This document shows positions 22,103 to 35,150 of a stretch of DNA of 64,000 bases, piece by piece; the first letter of the stretch is position 1, and every line of letters begins with the position of its first letter. Below the pieces are notes generated by a model that was not told where the DNA came from, ran no database searches, and saw only the letters and a list, made by a program, of their open reading frames with translations. The translations under genes and the position numbers were made by a program. Source of the DNA: Tetragonia tetragonoides (taxonomy: Eukaryota > Streptophyta > Magnoliopsida > Caryophyllales > Aizoaceae); contig CM076147.1 in NCBI GenBank assembly GCA_038025085.1, positions 749,001 to 813,000 on the forward strand. The letters run 5' to 3'.

Positions 22103-22330
22103 GGGCCCGTTTGACCTAACTTTTTCAAACTTCTACTTCTCCTCCCACATTTGTTATTATCGAGTACTAACCCTCTCTGCATCCGCTCCTGCCTCCACCT
22201 CCAAAATCTAAGAAATTGAAATAAAGTTACAATTGGATTAGAAGTAGAAGTTATAATTTGTAGCTTCTCCTTCCACTTCTATCGGGAGAGGAGAATCTGG
22301 AACTTGTGCAAGTTAGGCCAAACGGATCGT
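22103..22330. repeat. Small element with diverged inverted ends
   Basis: The left end GGGCCCGTTTGACCTAACTT and the right end (reverse complement TACGATCCGTTTGGCCTAAC) are similar. This suggests a short non-autonomous DNA transposon of about 230 bp. I see no clear target duplication. Confidence 0.5.
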
Positions 22331-22409
22331 AAGTGAGTCGCGCAACTCAATTCCCCTTTTAAAAGTTAAAACAATGTCTTTAGCTGGTCATGGTAGTTAA
22401 TTACAATCA

Positions 22410-22973
22410 ATCGCACCCACTGGCGGAACCGGAAACTTTTTATTAGGGGGGCCAAAACTTGTATTGGATTTTGCTCATAAATTTCGTCTCTTTACAAAGA
22501 AAAAAAAAAGAAAGCGAGAAAGCTTAACCACTATCCTATTGGGTCATTCAAAAATGCATTTCTAACGGGCGGGGCAAAAAGTTTGACCAAAATTAAGGGA
22601 TAGGATAAGAGTGGCTAATGTATTGATAATTTTTTATTTTTTATTTAGAATGCATTATAATATCTTCAATCCAACTGTATACCTATATGCTATTCACTTC
22701 CAATAATGAAAGAGAATTAAAAAGCCTTTGAGTTTAAGAAAAAACAAAAAGGATGGAAATGTTGGAAGAAAAAACAAAAATCACAATGAAAGCGAACGGA
22801 CTCAAGTCCATAACCTTTTGCTAGGCTTGACTTTCCAGTTTTGCTCCAACCAGCAGAGCAACCTCCTTTTAATGTTAAACGAATACCTTCTGTTTTATAT
22901 ATTAATATTTAAGAATCATGGGGGTGGCCATGGCCTACGCCAGTCCCCCCTTAGTTCCGCCCCTGATCGCACC
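22410..22973. mobile_element. Non-autonomous hAT-like element with 8-bp TSD
   Basis: ATCGCACC lies at 22410-22417 and 22966-22973. The element between (22418-22965) starts CACTGGCGGAAC and ends GTTCCGCCCCTG, imperfect terminal inverted repeats. An 8-bp duplication is typical of hAT transposons. No transposase domain is visible in 548 bp. Confidence 0.78.
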
Positions 22974-24840
22974 TAAGGTCTTTGTTGGGGAAATTATTCA
23001 TGGTAGTTAGTAATCTATGTGAGCAAAGCTCTTCTACTACCATGAATGATTGAATGATAATGATGAAACCTCGATATTCCTTTGCTCAACAAGCTTGTAT
23101 GATTGTTCAACTACTAGTCTATAAGCTGGCACCTAGGCAACCCCTTGGGCCTTGAGGTGTATGGACAAAGACATTTTACCAACGTACGTAAGTACGCAAA
23201 TACAATGTTAGAATTAGATAAAGGGCCTCACCATCAACCTCTATTGGCTGGGCAAACCACCATTTCATATCCTTGAAAGTCTAACATTTGGTGATAAAAT
23301 TGCATTGGTAGAGCCTCAACTTGGAATCTTTGCAAATTCTAATCACAAAAGCGTTCTATTTCGAGCCCACGTGCTTGTCACCTCAAAGGTTGTGTATTTA
23401 TTGCTGTCTCATAATTTGAGATGACCTAAATTGTACTACCATATCGTATAGAGACGAAGAAATATGTACCAAACGGTCCATTGCCATGTGACTAATATAT
23501 TTGTCGAACTGATTATCCCGTTTTCTCCGTGAGGGTTCGCTAGATCATGGTTCAAATTCTTATGTTCAACTACAAAACATATTATAATAGATTTCGCCTT
23601 ACCAAATCACTTAGGAGTGGGTCTGAAATCACATAACTATCACCACCGATGATAATGCCTAAGTATCCATATGAGTTTTTGTGCACCTATACCGACTCGA
23701 AATGGTTTGCAGATCCTTATGTTTGGCATGGTTCAAATTCTTATATTCAACCACAAACATATCATATCATCAAATTTTATCTTATCAAATCACTTAGGAG
23801 CGGGCTCGAAACCACATAACCAACATCACCAATAGTAGTGCCTAACTATCCATATGAGGTTTTGTGCACCTATAATACCAACTCAAAATGTCTCTTTCGT
23901 TTGACAACATAAGGAGGGGCCTTTGAGCCGTACTCTATTCTACGTACTAATGGAAAAACTATTGTATCCTTTGGTCTTAATTTTTTTTTGGTGCGAATGA
24001 TTAAGCCTTCTGATGATGCCACAAGAATTTGTAGGCCTCGAGTCTCAAGAGTACGAGAAATAGTACGTGCACAATAGACATGTCTTTGATGATCACGCCA
24101 ACCAATCAACTCTTCTCTTTTTAATTTGTTTCAACAGAACCACATAAAATGTTTTCGTGCCATATTTATACAATAAAACCTGTATAAATTGACAATGTTG
24201 GAACCATTTTATTAAATTATTAGAATTATTGAAGTTTAATGCCCCAAACAAATTAAATATGTATAATCATGCTTATGAATTGTAAAGAGTATAATTTTAG
24301 TGGATTCCTTCATCTAACGTCAATTAGTTTAGAATGAAATCTCAATGATTTAGCTACCCCATTGAAATTCGAAAATATGAATTTTATTTTTTCTTAACTT
24401 GACGATATTTTAATTATTTAATTATTAAATATTATGAAATTTCTTGTTAGGGTCAAAATTTTATGTACGTACAACCCAGTGGTCCTTATAAGACAATCAA
24501 CTTAATTATTGGAACTTTTTTTTATTTTTTTGAGGGATAAAATTATTGAACTTTAATTTTCACTTTCATTTATTGTTCCCTTTTTTTTGCTTGTATATTG
24601 TACGTTTGTACCACAATGTGGACAAATTTCGAATGCCACCAGAGATTGAAAATGCAGTGGGCCACTAGATCAGTAGATCCGTACGAAGAGGATTTTGTGA
24701 ACCTTGAGTCATGACACCTGCTTTTTTTTTTTTTTTTTTTTTTTTTTTTGGCAATATCTTAAAAGTTACAACTATGAGTCTATGACTGATTACCTGACAT
24801 GTATATATCTTACAACTATTAGTTAAATTTGAATCAAAAG
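22974..24840. other. Intergenic, with tandem duplication
   Basis: No gene recognised. It contains the duplicated segment 23546-23890 and a 28-T run at 24723-24750. A minus-strand 79-codon open frame at 23870-24109 shows no family I know. Confidence 0.45.
23546..23890. repeat. Diverged tandem duplication, period about 181 bp
   Basis: Units 23546-23705 and 23727-23890 share CATGGTTCAAATTCTTAT, CAAATCACTTAGGAG, ATCCATATGAG and TTTTGTGCACCTATA in the same order. The text resembles the tRNA-like or LTR-type cassettes common in plant repeats, but I cannot assign a family. Confidence 0.75.
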
Positions 24841-24952
24841 GTCTCCTATGAGGCAGTCTGAAGGTAAGACCCTTTCTATAGACAAGTATGATATAAGCAT
24901 GATATTATGTTTGTTAGAGGGGGTCTCACCTTGAGACCGCCTCATACCAATT
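24841..24952. repeat. Palindromic MITE family B, copy 1
   Basis: The left part CCTATGAGGCAGTCTGAAGG and the right part (reverse complement GGTATGAGGCGGTCTCAAGG) form a near-palindrome of about 110 bp. Related palindromes lie at 26979-27088 and 44101-44195. Confidence 0.65.
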
Positions 24953-26520
24953 TTTGTGAATTTGAATTGTTACTACTACAGTACTACTACTACTGTAACA
25001 ACGTCAATTGTATTTTACCCGTGTTTTTTTCGTCGTCTCTATGCATGCTACATTCGGTTATGTTCTGCATTTTGTACTTCATTTTGTCCATATTTTGTTT
25101 CATTATCCGCGTCGTTATGTTCCGTTGCGCTGTTTCGTTTCGTTCCTCACAGTCCCGCACCATTTTATTGGAGACAACAAATACACTCTAGTATCTAATA
25201 AAGGATCCCCAAGTAATTCTTCGTTTGGCTTGTTATTTTGTTTTCTCAATATTTTCACTGGTTACTTATCTATTGCAACAACTTCTGCATTAGGTATGTC
25301 AAAAACCTCTTAATAATAAAATGTTTAATTAACGAGTACACATACACAACTATAAATAACCAAACTTGACTAAAATATTGGGGATGCTTTTAATCATTTA
25401 TGAAAAAGTAAAAAAAAATTAGTACTAATGTGGATGTGGATATGTTGTACTCTAAACAATAGTAGGTCATTTACTAAGGAAGCTAAGTGAATTAGTTAGT
25501 CGTATAGCATGCATCCTGTGACCTGCCAAGTGCCAACATCCAAACGTGGTCGGCTAGAGTTTAATGTTAATTGTTTCACATCTACCCACAGTCCCACAGC
25601 ACGTGTGGTTTCATAGAATCAGAATCACACATTATCCTCTGTCTTTGTTTTTGTGGCTAAAACACTTCTACTTAAAAAGACTACTCACAAGTCACTAATA
25701 ATCAAAGTCTCAAGTTCAACTCTTCATTCAAAAAAAAAAAGTCTCAAGTTCAACTCTTGAAAATTTTATGCTTAAAATAACCCTTTTTTTTACTACAAAA
25801 ATTAAAGTTTGGTATAATGTGAGATGTGATCACTTTTCATACAAAAATAACGGTCATTTTCATAATCAGTGCTTCATGTTTTCATAAAAACTGGTCATTT
25901 ATTCATTATCTTACTGTGAGATAGTCTCATATATATACTTCTGAAATATAATCCGAAGTTATTAGATGTCACATTGAGATAACCTTAAATTTAAGATGTA
26001 CATGTATATTCCCCTTCTATTGGAAAAAAAGTAGAATTTATTCCAGCATTTTGGCTTCATTTGGCTTTCTAGGCTATGGCAATTACTGGCAATTGTCTTT
26101 TAAATAGGCTTAATTGTCAACTTGGTGAGCTCAAATGTACTTCGCAATGTAACTCGAGTTAGATTGAGGTTCAAAAACAATGTTAAAAGCTTTTCATGAG
26201 ACTTCAATTCGTCGCAATGTAACTCTTCTCAACCTTACGGAGGGGATAAAGCTCATCTACAACCGCAAATGGAACCATTTCATTCACATCCCAGATTCAA
26301 AAGAGACATCTTATTTATTTGCTAACACAATTTTGGACTATTGAGAACATCCAACCACGCAACAGATTGCATTGCCAAAAGTTATGACAATTAATGAATT
26401 TGATTTGTGCAGCACTATGTTTCTAGTTCTTCATATACTTGATGTACTAACATCATCTCAAGTGATGCCATTGGTGAACACTATCTAACATTTGTTGTGA
26501 TGAACATTTTCATTCTGAGC
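24953..26520. other. Intergenic
   Basis: Contains the second GTTCC-type repeat copy (25020-25180). Near 25705-25760 GTCTCAAGTTCAACTCTT is repeated across an A-run. No convincing exon is seen. Confidence 0.45.
25020..25180 (+). repeat. GTTCC-rich dispersed repeat, copy 2
   Basis: Shares TTGTACTTCATTTTGTC, ATTATCCGCG and GTCCCGCACCATT with 966-1180 in the same order and orientation. It is more diverged and has fewer GTTCC words. Confidence 0.55.
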
Positions 26521-26671
26521 AAGTTTTGTGTGAAACCAACTTATAATAAAAAAAATTAGGATCAACATTTAGACATGTAGGAGTCTCTTCCTATGTTGTG
26601 AGTAGTGTCCCTTGTATCACGAAAAAGTGACATTCGTCTCACTGAAGATTATGTTAAGTAGACCAGTTATA
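26521..26671 (-). repeat. Dispersed repeat family A, inverted diverged copy
   Basis: Reads TTGTGTGAAACCAACTTATA at its left end, the reverse complement of the GTTGGTCTCACACAA end of the other copies, and AGTAGACCAGTTATA at its right end. More diverged than the rest. Confidence 0.55.
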
Positions 26672-27823
26672 CAATTTTTTGTGTTTTATTCTACATTATA
26701 TACTTAGCTAATTGTTTCAGGGGTATGTATTATGAATACTGTCGGAGTCGTCATCCTGTGTGAGGTCTTGACATCATCTGCAAGAGAAGTTAAACTACAC
26801 TCGGAGGTGGGAGTAGTAGTGGAGTTTGGTTAAGATCATGGGCATTGTCACTGTATTGGGCTCAAACCCGTAGGTCGTGTGTGTAAGTCTATTGAAAACC
26901 CTATTTACAAGGCCCTAATCACTAACAAATAAAATGAGGAACTCCTTAACAATTTTTTATGATTCTATATATCTATAATGGGTCTTATATGAGGTCGTAT
27001 CAATGTAAGGTCACCAAATCAGACATTAACATGACGTCAAACTTGTTTGAGTTAACTTCTTATTGAGGCAATATCTCATATAAGAATTTGTTTTTTATTA
27101 ATGAATAAGCCCACGTGCCATTTTGTCCCACATCGAAATAATAGAGGGTAATAAAAATAGCATACAAGTCTAGTAAACCACTCTACCTAATACAAATTAG
27201 ATTTAGGATGAAATTCACTCCTCCATGTATGCAATCTACATCTACTCTAATTTGCCAAGTTAAAAGTTCTATTCCTATAGGATGAAACCTATATAAAATT
27301 GAATATATTCCTATCCTTTTTCATTCCTGGAATCTTTTTTTTTTTTTTTTTTTTTTTTTTAACTTTTTTCCTGAGGAGTTTGGTAGCCTCTTTCTGCCAC
27401 CCCTACCCAATACACCACCAATAATCATAATAGAATCAATAATCATCACCCTACTAGTTGACAATAACAGTTCCCACCCCATCACCTTCTCACTCTCAAA
27501 ATTAAAGACCAAAGCCAACTGGCATTTTTGATTCATTCATAATGAGGATAAAATAAGAGAGCAAGCTAGAATGGTGCTAAGGACAAACTTATAAGTCCAA
27601 GATTTCAATGTGATTCTCTCTACCTTTCTCCACCCTTGTAGTACTACATACCCTCTCTTTCCCTACATATACACAAGGAGAGAAGCAGATAGAGCAACTC
27701 CCTCCAAATTCATTTTTTTCTCGGGGGAAGGGGCAACCCCCTATAGCTTGGCCTAGTTGAGCGTTGTCATAGTACTACTTAGATTAGAAGCATATATAAG
27801 ATAGACAAATTGAATACAATAAT
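26672..27823. other. Intergenic and promoter region of SOFL gene
   Basis: Holds MITE family B copy 2 and a T run at 27338-27360. A GTCCCACATCG box lies at 27125-27135. The 5' leader of the SOFL gene must lie in the last few hundred bases. TATA-like words (CATATACAC near 27665, CATATATAAG near 27791) are ambiguous. Confidence 0.4.
26979..27088. repeat. Palindromic MITE family B, copy 2
   Basis: GGTCTTATATGAGGTCGTAT at the left and the reverse complement AATTCTTATATGAGATATTG at the right form a diverged palindrome of about 110 bp. Confidence 0.6.
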
Positions 27824-28815
27824 ATGGATGTTTCAGCTTCTGAATGGAGCAGTGGTTGTGAATCTGGCTGGACAGGCTACTTAGATGATTCATATCTCTA
27901 TCCAGTTAGAAATACCAACAATGCTGCTGCTCATCATCAAAGTTACAACAAGTTAAATTCGACATGTCGAAACGACAACTCTGAAGAGGACATGTCCATG
28001 GTGTCTGATGCATCTTCAGGTCCTCCACACTTCCAAGAAGTAGATGATGAAGAATGCATGTTCAGAACTTCTACTGCAAAGAAGAAAAACAGTGAGAAAA
28101 GATCAAAGAAAGCAAGCAAAGAGCAGAAGAAGCTTCCAAGACATCAGCATAATATTGATAATAATCATTATACTAACAATCTTGATGACACAGCTAGTTC
28201 AGCAGCAATAAGCTATTCTAAGGTACATATCTATTAATGATTTCCTTGTATAAACATAAATTTTTCCAATTAATCTTTACCTATGATAATCAATGCTTGA
28301 CTTTTATGTATAATTAAATTCTGTAGATGTATGATAATCCCTCTAATAATCAAACCTCAGTAGAGCATTTCATGGGTTTCTCACAGCAGAACTTGTCAGC
28401 AACTCATTTTCAGGTAAGACAGACTTAATTAATTCCCTAATTTTAATTTCTTGCCTTTTGTTTTCCTCCTTAAAATAACAAACTTTACTTCTGTTAAGTC
28501 TAATTTAATGTAACTTATTCTATAAATGCAGCATTGATGACAAATAATTTTCCTATGCAATTTCAGGGGAACTCTGCATTCAGTAATAATAATCACTATG
28601 CTTTTTGGCCATCTTCTCATCCAAACAATGCAGATTCAGCTGAACCTAGTAAGTACTAATTTAACTAATAAACTTATTATCAAAAGGCACCTAATTAAAC
28701 ATGCATTATTGTTTGCAAAATGGTTTTTTGTGAACCCAAAAAGTATACTTATATTAATCATTTTTTAATTTTAATCTCTCTTTTGACAGGTCATTTGAGA
28801 GGACAATGGGAATGA
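27824..28815 (+). CDS. SOB FIVE-LIKE (SOFL) family protein, 4 exons
   Basis: Exons 27824-28222, 28327-28413, 28567-28648, 28790-28815; all introns are GT-AG and the model gives 197 residues. The N-terminus carries SOFL domain A (SEWSSGCESGWTGYL, residues about 6-20). Domain B follows (EEDMSMVSDASSGPPH, about 55-70). These two short motifs define this plant-specific family. A basic segment KKKNSEKRSKKASKEQKK (about 86-103) is a plausible nuclear localisation signal. The rest is Asn/His/Ser-rich and likely disordered. Arabidopsis SOFL proteins affect cytokinin levels and growth; that is family knowledge, not shown here. Without the first splice the frame would stop at 28237, only five codons past the donor. 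The ATG at 27824 directly precedes domain A, so the start is well supported. The small last exon is the least certain. Confidence 0.9.
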
Positions 28816-29316
28816 ATGAAGAGCAAAATCTATATATGTAATCTCTCTCAAAGAGAGAGATAAGATGAATATTACTGTGGATGTTAAAAGGGAAGGTGTT
28901 AGATCTTAGAAGGGATATTGTTTCTGTCTTCTTCTCTTACTTCTTTCTGAGAAATTATATTATTGTTCTTTTCCACCCCTTTTTTTTTCTTCTCCTTGTC
29001 TTCTTTTCATCTGTTCCTGTCAATGCAATGGGAAACAACCTGAGAACAAATTTATTCAAATAAAATTACTTGTTCCCAACTTATATATATATGGTGTCCC
29101 ATGCTTTTCAATCTTTCCAGCACAAAAGTGTTGTTTGTCAGATTTCTACACAAGTAGTATGAATGTATGAATTCCTCTTCATAACAAAACTTATAGTATA
29201 ACATAATAAATTCTAAAAGCTAATCTCACATATGATCAAAACCCACATTCTGAATTTCAGACATCAGGTTACTAACAGGTCAAAAAAAAAAAAAAACTCC
29301 CCTTCTTTGTCAATTC

Positions 29317-29490
29317 GAATATAACGCAACAAGTACTACCAATTACCAACCATCGTGAAAGGTCAAATATACGCAGCATTATTCTTGTAGTCAATGTAAA
29401 CGACAATATAACGCAACAATACTACCAATTACCAAACATTGTGAAAGGTCAAATATACGCAGCATTATCCTTGTAGTCAATCTAAACAGA
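29317..29490. repeat. 88-bp tandem duplication
   Basis: Units 29317-29404 and 29405-29490 share ATATAACGCAACAA, GTGAAAGGTCAAATATACGC and CTTGTAGTCAAT. A few substitutions and small indels separate them. It lies downstream of the SOFL gene; non-coding. Confidence 0.85.
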
Positions 29491-30120
29491 TGTCGTGGTT
29501 CCATCAAGCATAATGCAAAAACTATAACCAATGAGAGTCATAACAAAACATAAAGAAAAGGACTTGCAGAAATTAACGTGAAGATAAGAGTCCAAATTTT
29601 GTTGTAGTAATCAATTAAATGGAAATGAAGAAGGATACAATATAATCCGTAACAAGAAGAAGTAGTAGAGTGGTCCTTTAGTTTTGAAGGTAATGTGTCT
29701 GCAGTGCAATTGATAGAGCACAGAGGGGCCGAAAACAACTCAGACCAAGCCCAATTTGCCAATAACTGACCCACTCTTTCTTCCTTTTGGATTTTGCCAG
29801 CAAAGCTTGAATGCTATACAGGATAACTAAAAAGGGTATTGTTAGTCATATTTCTCTCAAACTTGAAGAAAGGACAAATATTTTGTTTTCTTTTTTCTAT
29901 GAAAATTATTAGTTTTTCGCTACAAGAACACATGTAATAGCCTACAAATCATATCTCATGGACTGACGGCCACAGATTCAAGCAGAGGAATTGTCCCTCC
30001 ATGCAAAGAAAGGTAGAGGATGATTTTTTCTGTCTACAAGAGGATTTGAACCCTTTACCATTGAGTTTTGAGAATGGAGCACTACTACTTGCAGTGCCTA
30101 AAAGAGGCTCTCAGCCTCTC

Positions 30121-30440
30121 AAGAGTTGGCTCCCCCTACTCCCTTTCTCTCTTCTGTCCCCCACTCTCTCTCCTTCCCTCCCCCCACTCTCTCTCCTCCC
30201 CTCCCCGACTCCCCGGCCACTTGCAGCACCGCCTCACCTCCGCCTCCTAGGCGCCCATCATGGTCGGCGCCGAGCGGAGATCACTATAGTGGCCCCCACC
30301 CCACCCCTCCCCTCCCCTCCCCCTTATCCGAAACCCTAACCCTAACCCTTATTTTCTCTTCTCTCACTGCCCCACCACCCAACCGTCCCTCCACCCCCGC
30401 TCTAGGCACGTAGGAGGTCGTCTCCGGCCGTTGACATCAG
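30121..30440. other. Pyrimidine-rich GC island with telomere-like repeat
   Basis: The top strand is dominated by CTCTCT, CCCCTCCC and CCACC words, with GC content far above the surroundings. It contains CCCTAACCCTAACCC at about 30332-30346, two to three units of the plant-type telobox. Open frames of 60-112 codons here are compositional: Pro/Ser/Leu runs without domains. It could be the 5' end of a retroelement or a captured 5' UTR; similar telobox text occurs at about 59000 ahead of a LINE. Confidence 0.55.
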
Positions 30441-31110
30441 TCGTGGCCATCCTTAGCCACCACCTCCCCTCCGCCACGGAAAATTAATCAAAAATCTCAA
30501 AAGAAAATTGAAAACCCAAATAAAATCGAAAACTCAAATAACGAAATCCTTGGAGGCACGTAGATTCCACGCGCCAATGAAATGACACGTAAAGCCGACA
30601 CGCCTGCCCCAAATCAGACTGCTTTCTAATCTCGAGATTTAGGTAATAATTTGCGACTACTATTTATTCTCACACCTCATCCTCTTCTGAAGAAAAATGT
30701 TCATTAAACCAAAAAAAAGCATCCACAAAAATCCCAATTTTTCATTGGTTTGCATGCTTAAAAATAGAGACCAAAAAGTAGCCGGCTAACTAAGCTTATA
30801 ATAAGGTCACTTAGAATATGATCCATTCATGGAATTGGAAGTGGGTTGCATATGCAATAATTGAAATCTGTTTTTGGTGTTGTGATTCCTTCCAACTCTT
30901 TTTTATTGGAGTAGCTCCCTTACCTTATAATTAGAACCAATATCTTAGACTATGACTTTAAAGAGTTTGGGAAATGGACAAGCTCAACCCCTATCTTTCT
31001 GTTTCTGTCTTCTCCTATTGTAGGTAACCCATTAGTTATTCTCTCTTCTTTTTTTTCATTTTTTTCTCTTTAGTTTATTTCTATACTATGAAAATCACAG
31101 CAAATAAAAT

Positions 31111-31265
31111 TATAAGTCGGTCTTTTCGTAACTTTTGGTGAGACCGTGGTCACTTTTCAATGAAACATGATGGGTCGTCACTGGCTCACTGCTCACTATA
31201 AATGACCTCTACATTATAAATAGTGGCCCTATTTTTCTATGAGTTGGTCTCACACAAGACTTACT
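31111..31265 (+). repeat. Dispersed repeat family A, copy 3
   Basis: Starts TATAAGTCGGTCTTTTCGTA and ends GAGTTGGTCTCACACAAGAC. It has the central GGCTCACTGCTCA block and is best aligned with 7306-7450 and 7791-7946. Confidence 0.7.
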
Positions 31266-33505
31266 GCTATGAAAATATCATCTAATTTTAAGTTATGATA
31301 TTAAAACTAAATATTGGAAAGAAAAAAGAGATGGGACAAATGTGGTTGAAGTGCTTGTGCTTGACAGTTAGACTTGGTGAGGGGTACAATGATGATCTAT
31401 AGAGAAAATGACATTACACTACCACACACACACACACACTATAGCTGACTATATGCCTTGCATGCATGAGGCTCTATCTTGGCTTTTATCAGATTATTTC
31501 AGAACCTCCATTCATTCATTCAATAGTTCCCCACAGATTCAGCTACTTGTTTGTTTGTCTTTATTTTTTTCTTTTTTTTTTTTTTTTTTCCTTTTGGTCT
31601 ATTTGATATCTAAAATTATGGGCAAGAAATGGTGTGTCTTAAAGATCTTTAACACTTCTGAAACTCTCCTTCAATATTGAATGCCTAAAAGAAATTTCAA
31701 AAAAAATATTAGATGACAACCTTACAACGACAACAACAGCACTCAGTATGAATCTCACAACTAATGAGAGTTGGGGAAGTCAACTTGTATATGCAATTTT
31801 ACCTATATTGAAAGTAAATTTTAAGGGAGCTATTTTAGTACCCACGAATTCGATCCCGTTGTAGTTTTTTTGTTTAACTACACGTTCACCTACATCCTTT
31901 AATTAGGCCAAGATTAATCTGACCCGCTGTGATTCCCGTTATAGTTGGATCAAATATACTAATAACCGAGAAAATGTCTTAAAAAAGAAAAACGGGCATA
32001 ATAAAATTGGAAAGTTATGGAGATGATTAGCTTGTGTCCAATAAACGGAATACGTACTAATAATAAGTATGCGGGCTCATAGGAAACTTTTTGTTATTAC
32101 AATTGGTTTTCTAAAATCAAGTAATAGAATAAAGTAGTTATGGCTTTTCAATCATAAAGAAAAACCAAATAATGTAATAGTGTAAAACTAGGAAAAAATA
32201 AAGTTGTGTTGTTTGGTTACTAGGAGTGACAATTCAAAGAAGAGAAATATGTGAAATGTCTGGTTGTTATAATTTTTTCCTAAGGAAATTATTATCAAAT
32301 AAAACATGTAAGTCAATGGTGCATATAAAATTTTAAATAATTATAAGCATTCATAAATTTTCAACCATTAAATAGTTATCAAATTTGGTTAGGATTTTAT
32401 ATAGTTGCAAAAATAGGAGAATTAAAACAATGGCAAACACAAGTTTAATATGGTGAATTCTAACCCAAAGTGCCTGAAAAATCATAAATAGTGATTTGAT
32501 TTGATAGTTTAACAGGATTCAATCTCTCGATCACAAGTCACAACCCACACGTTCACTGGAGGTGCAAGTACTCCCAAGTGGATTTCATGGAATTCACTTG
32601 GAATTTTTTTTTTTTTTTTTAAACTTTTGTAAAATGATTTTTTTCATTCAATATAAAAAAAAATCCTATATCTTATAAGAGAGTGAACCCATCTGAATTA
32701 ATACTTGGATCCGCGGAGATGTAAATGAATCTTATATACGCGGATAATCAATCCACCCGATCCAACTATATTGATAAAAACTCAAATAAATAGATTCTTT
32801 CGCGGATGACGGATGTGTTGGATTAGGGTGAGAGAATTTCTCATCCGATAACCCAATCCGTGAAACCATTTATCATCCATTTAGTAAAAATAAATGGAAA
32901 ATATAATTGAAAAAAAAAACTATCTTTATTTTATATGACTTTTAGGTTTTGATGTATGATACTTGTATTTGATAGTAATTTAATCCGTATTTTGGTTGTA
33001 TAGAACTTTTATGCATGATATTTATTTGGAGCAAATTTATTGATTAAGAAAACATTCTACAAAGATTACATGTTAATAAATATTACACTTTATTAATCCA
33101 TTTATCATCTGATTCATCCATTAATCCGTGCATGATGGATAGATGATTCGCGGATGACGAGAATGGATTTCGCGGAGGGTGCGGATAATAGTTCATCCGC
33201 ACCGAATCCTTACATCCCCATGACCGCCAGTGCACACGACTGGAATTGTGTATTATACAGCGCACACTGCACACAAATCCTTTATGCTTCAATAACTTTT
33301 TCTTGAAAGGAGTATATTGATTTTGTGGTCCGTATAGACATATTAATATACTAAACAGATAAAATCTACTTATTTACGGAACAATGAAAGAATTAAATTC
33401 CTCTCTAAATTATGAGGAGTTTACATATTCCAAAGCAAATAAACAGATGTACTTGGAAATGAAACTCTTAATAAAACTATCATGAAAATTACAATAACAT
33501 TCCTT

Positions 33506-33819
33506 TAAGTGGTCGTTTATTGGTTTACTATGGAAATTGCAATTCGTATACCACAAAAAAATCCCTTTATAGCAACGATAAAAAATTGTTCGGTTGAATT
33601 CCTAGAATTTAGAACATTTTGATGAGAAGTATCAAATGTTGTTTGGTTGAACGCATGAAGTCACTTTCTGCAGGAAATTCCACTTACATAGAGGAACCTA
33701 AATAAGTCACTTCTCCCATTTCATGAGAAATACAACTTTCTGCATTTTTTGTCACGCAAACAACTCAACATTTTGCACTTTCTTTCGTTTTTTCATCATG
33801 TCAACCAAACGACCACTAA
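33506..33819. mobile_element. Tourist-like MITE with TAA target duplication
   Basis: The element 33509-33816 (308 bp) starts GTGGTCGTTTATTGGTTTAC and ends CAACCAAACGACCAC. TAA lies directly on both sides (33506-33508 and 33817-33819). A 3-bp TWA duplication with such termini is typical of PIF/Harbinger-derived Tourist MITEs. There is no coding capacity. Confidence 0.85.
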
Positions 33820-35109
33820 AAAAGTATTAAGATATCATCGTCACACAAACAGCTCGCAAGAGCACCTCCAACCCCAACACTATAAATGGTCGGGTATTGT
33901 ACCACTTCAGTTGTTCGCATGTCTTTATTGACCTGGCCTGGCTCACCCAAGCAAGGAACCAAACATATGGTCTTAGGACTTTAAACAACAATGTACTCTA
34001 ACATGCATGCAATTCTACCATATTCATTAATTAAGTGAGTAACTTAGAAGTACTTGAGCTTGAGCATATTTCCAAAGGGAGCAAATGGCTTACTTGGAAA
34101 GCAATCAGTTTGCTACAATAATTAACTTAATAGGAATCCTGTTTTTGCATCTCATGACACAATAATTAATTGCAAAGAAGATTAGTCTTTTTCTGCCTAT
34201 AATTGCCTACCATTGTTGACCAAAAACATTGTTTTTTTCGAATGAGTATATATTAATGTCAGTCATTAGACTGAAAAAAGCCACACGCATGCTCTTTGAT
34301 CTCCAATAATCCAACCTGAAAGGAACGTCTAATTTAATCCCATGTCCACGTGAGAGTGAGACTGTTTTTTTGTCCCTATCTGTGTCTCTCTCTCTCTTCA
34401 TTTGTGTTGGAAACTTGGAATTATAGATAAAGGGGAGAGCAAGGACTTACCTTAGGGATTCATCAGAAATGGAAGATCAGTCAAATCTGTGCTTCGAAAT
34501 GAGTTCGAATATGAAATAATCCCTTTTTTTAATCATTTCGGCTTGGATGTTTGAATGTGTATTTGGAAGATTTCTCAACATAGAATAATGAGAAATTTTA
34601 TTGAGATGTCTTGAGATTCTTTTCCAATATCCATTCAATTGAACTGAACTGATTGAATAAGTGAACTAATTGAGTTAGTAGAAACAAGTGAAAAAGTAGA
34701 CACTGATAGTCTTAGGGTTCATTCAGTCCTATTGAACTGAATTGATTAGGAAAGTGAATTGAAATGACACGCCTAGGGTAAGTTTGTAAAATAAAATCTT
34801 GTCTAATCACACCAAACGCAATTAAAATCATCTGACACACATTTTTTACAATAGTATTTAACAGAGTATTTGCTATATGCAAAAGGTACATTCCTTGGGG
34901 CTCCCGATCTTCCGGTCTTCTGTAGTACTCCCTTCGATCCATGGAAATCTTCACGCTTAGAGAATGACACAAAGACCAAGGAAAACATATTTCGACACAG
35001 TAGTTTCAACCCTATCCTTAAGAGCTTGATCCTTTGAAATATTAGTCGAGGAGTTGAAAATTGAAATATGGAAATGCTTACCCAATTTTTTCAGTTTTCA
35101 CCGATAAGC

Positions 35110-35150
<41 letters not shown>

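Noticed and set aside
23870..24109. 79-codon minus-strand frame
   Set aside because: No family resemblance; overlaps the end of a tandem duplication.
27125..27135. GTCCCACATCG, the upstream element of plant snRNA promoters
   Set aside because: No snRNA-like sequence or properly spaced TATA follows; the word also occurs in plant repeats.
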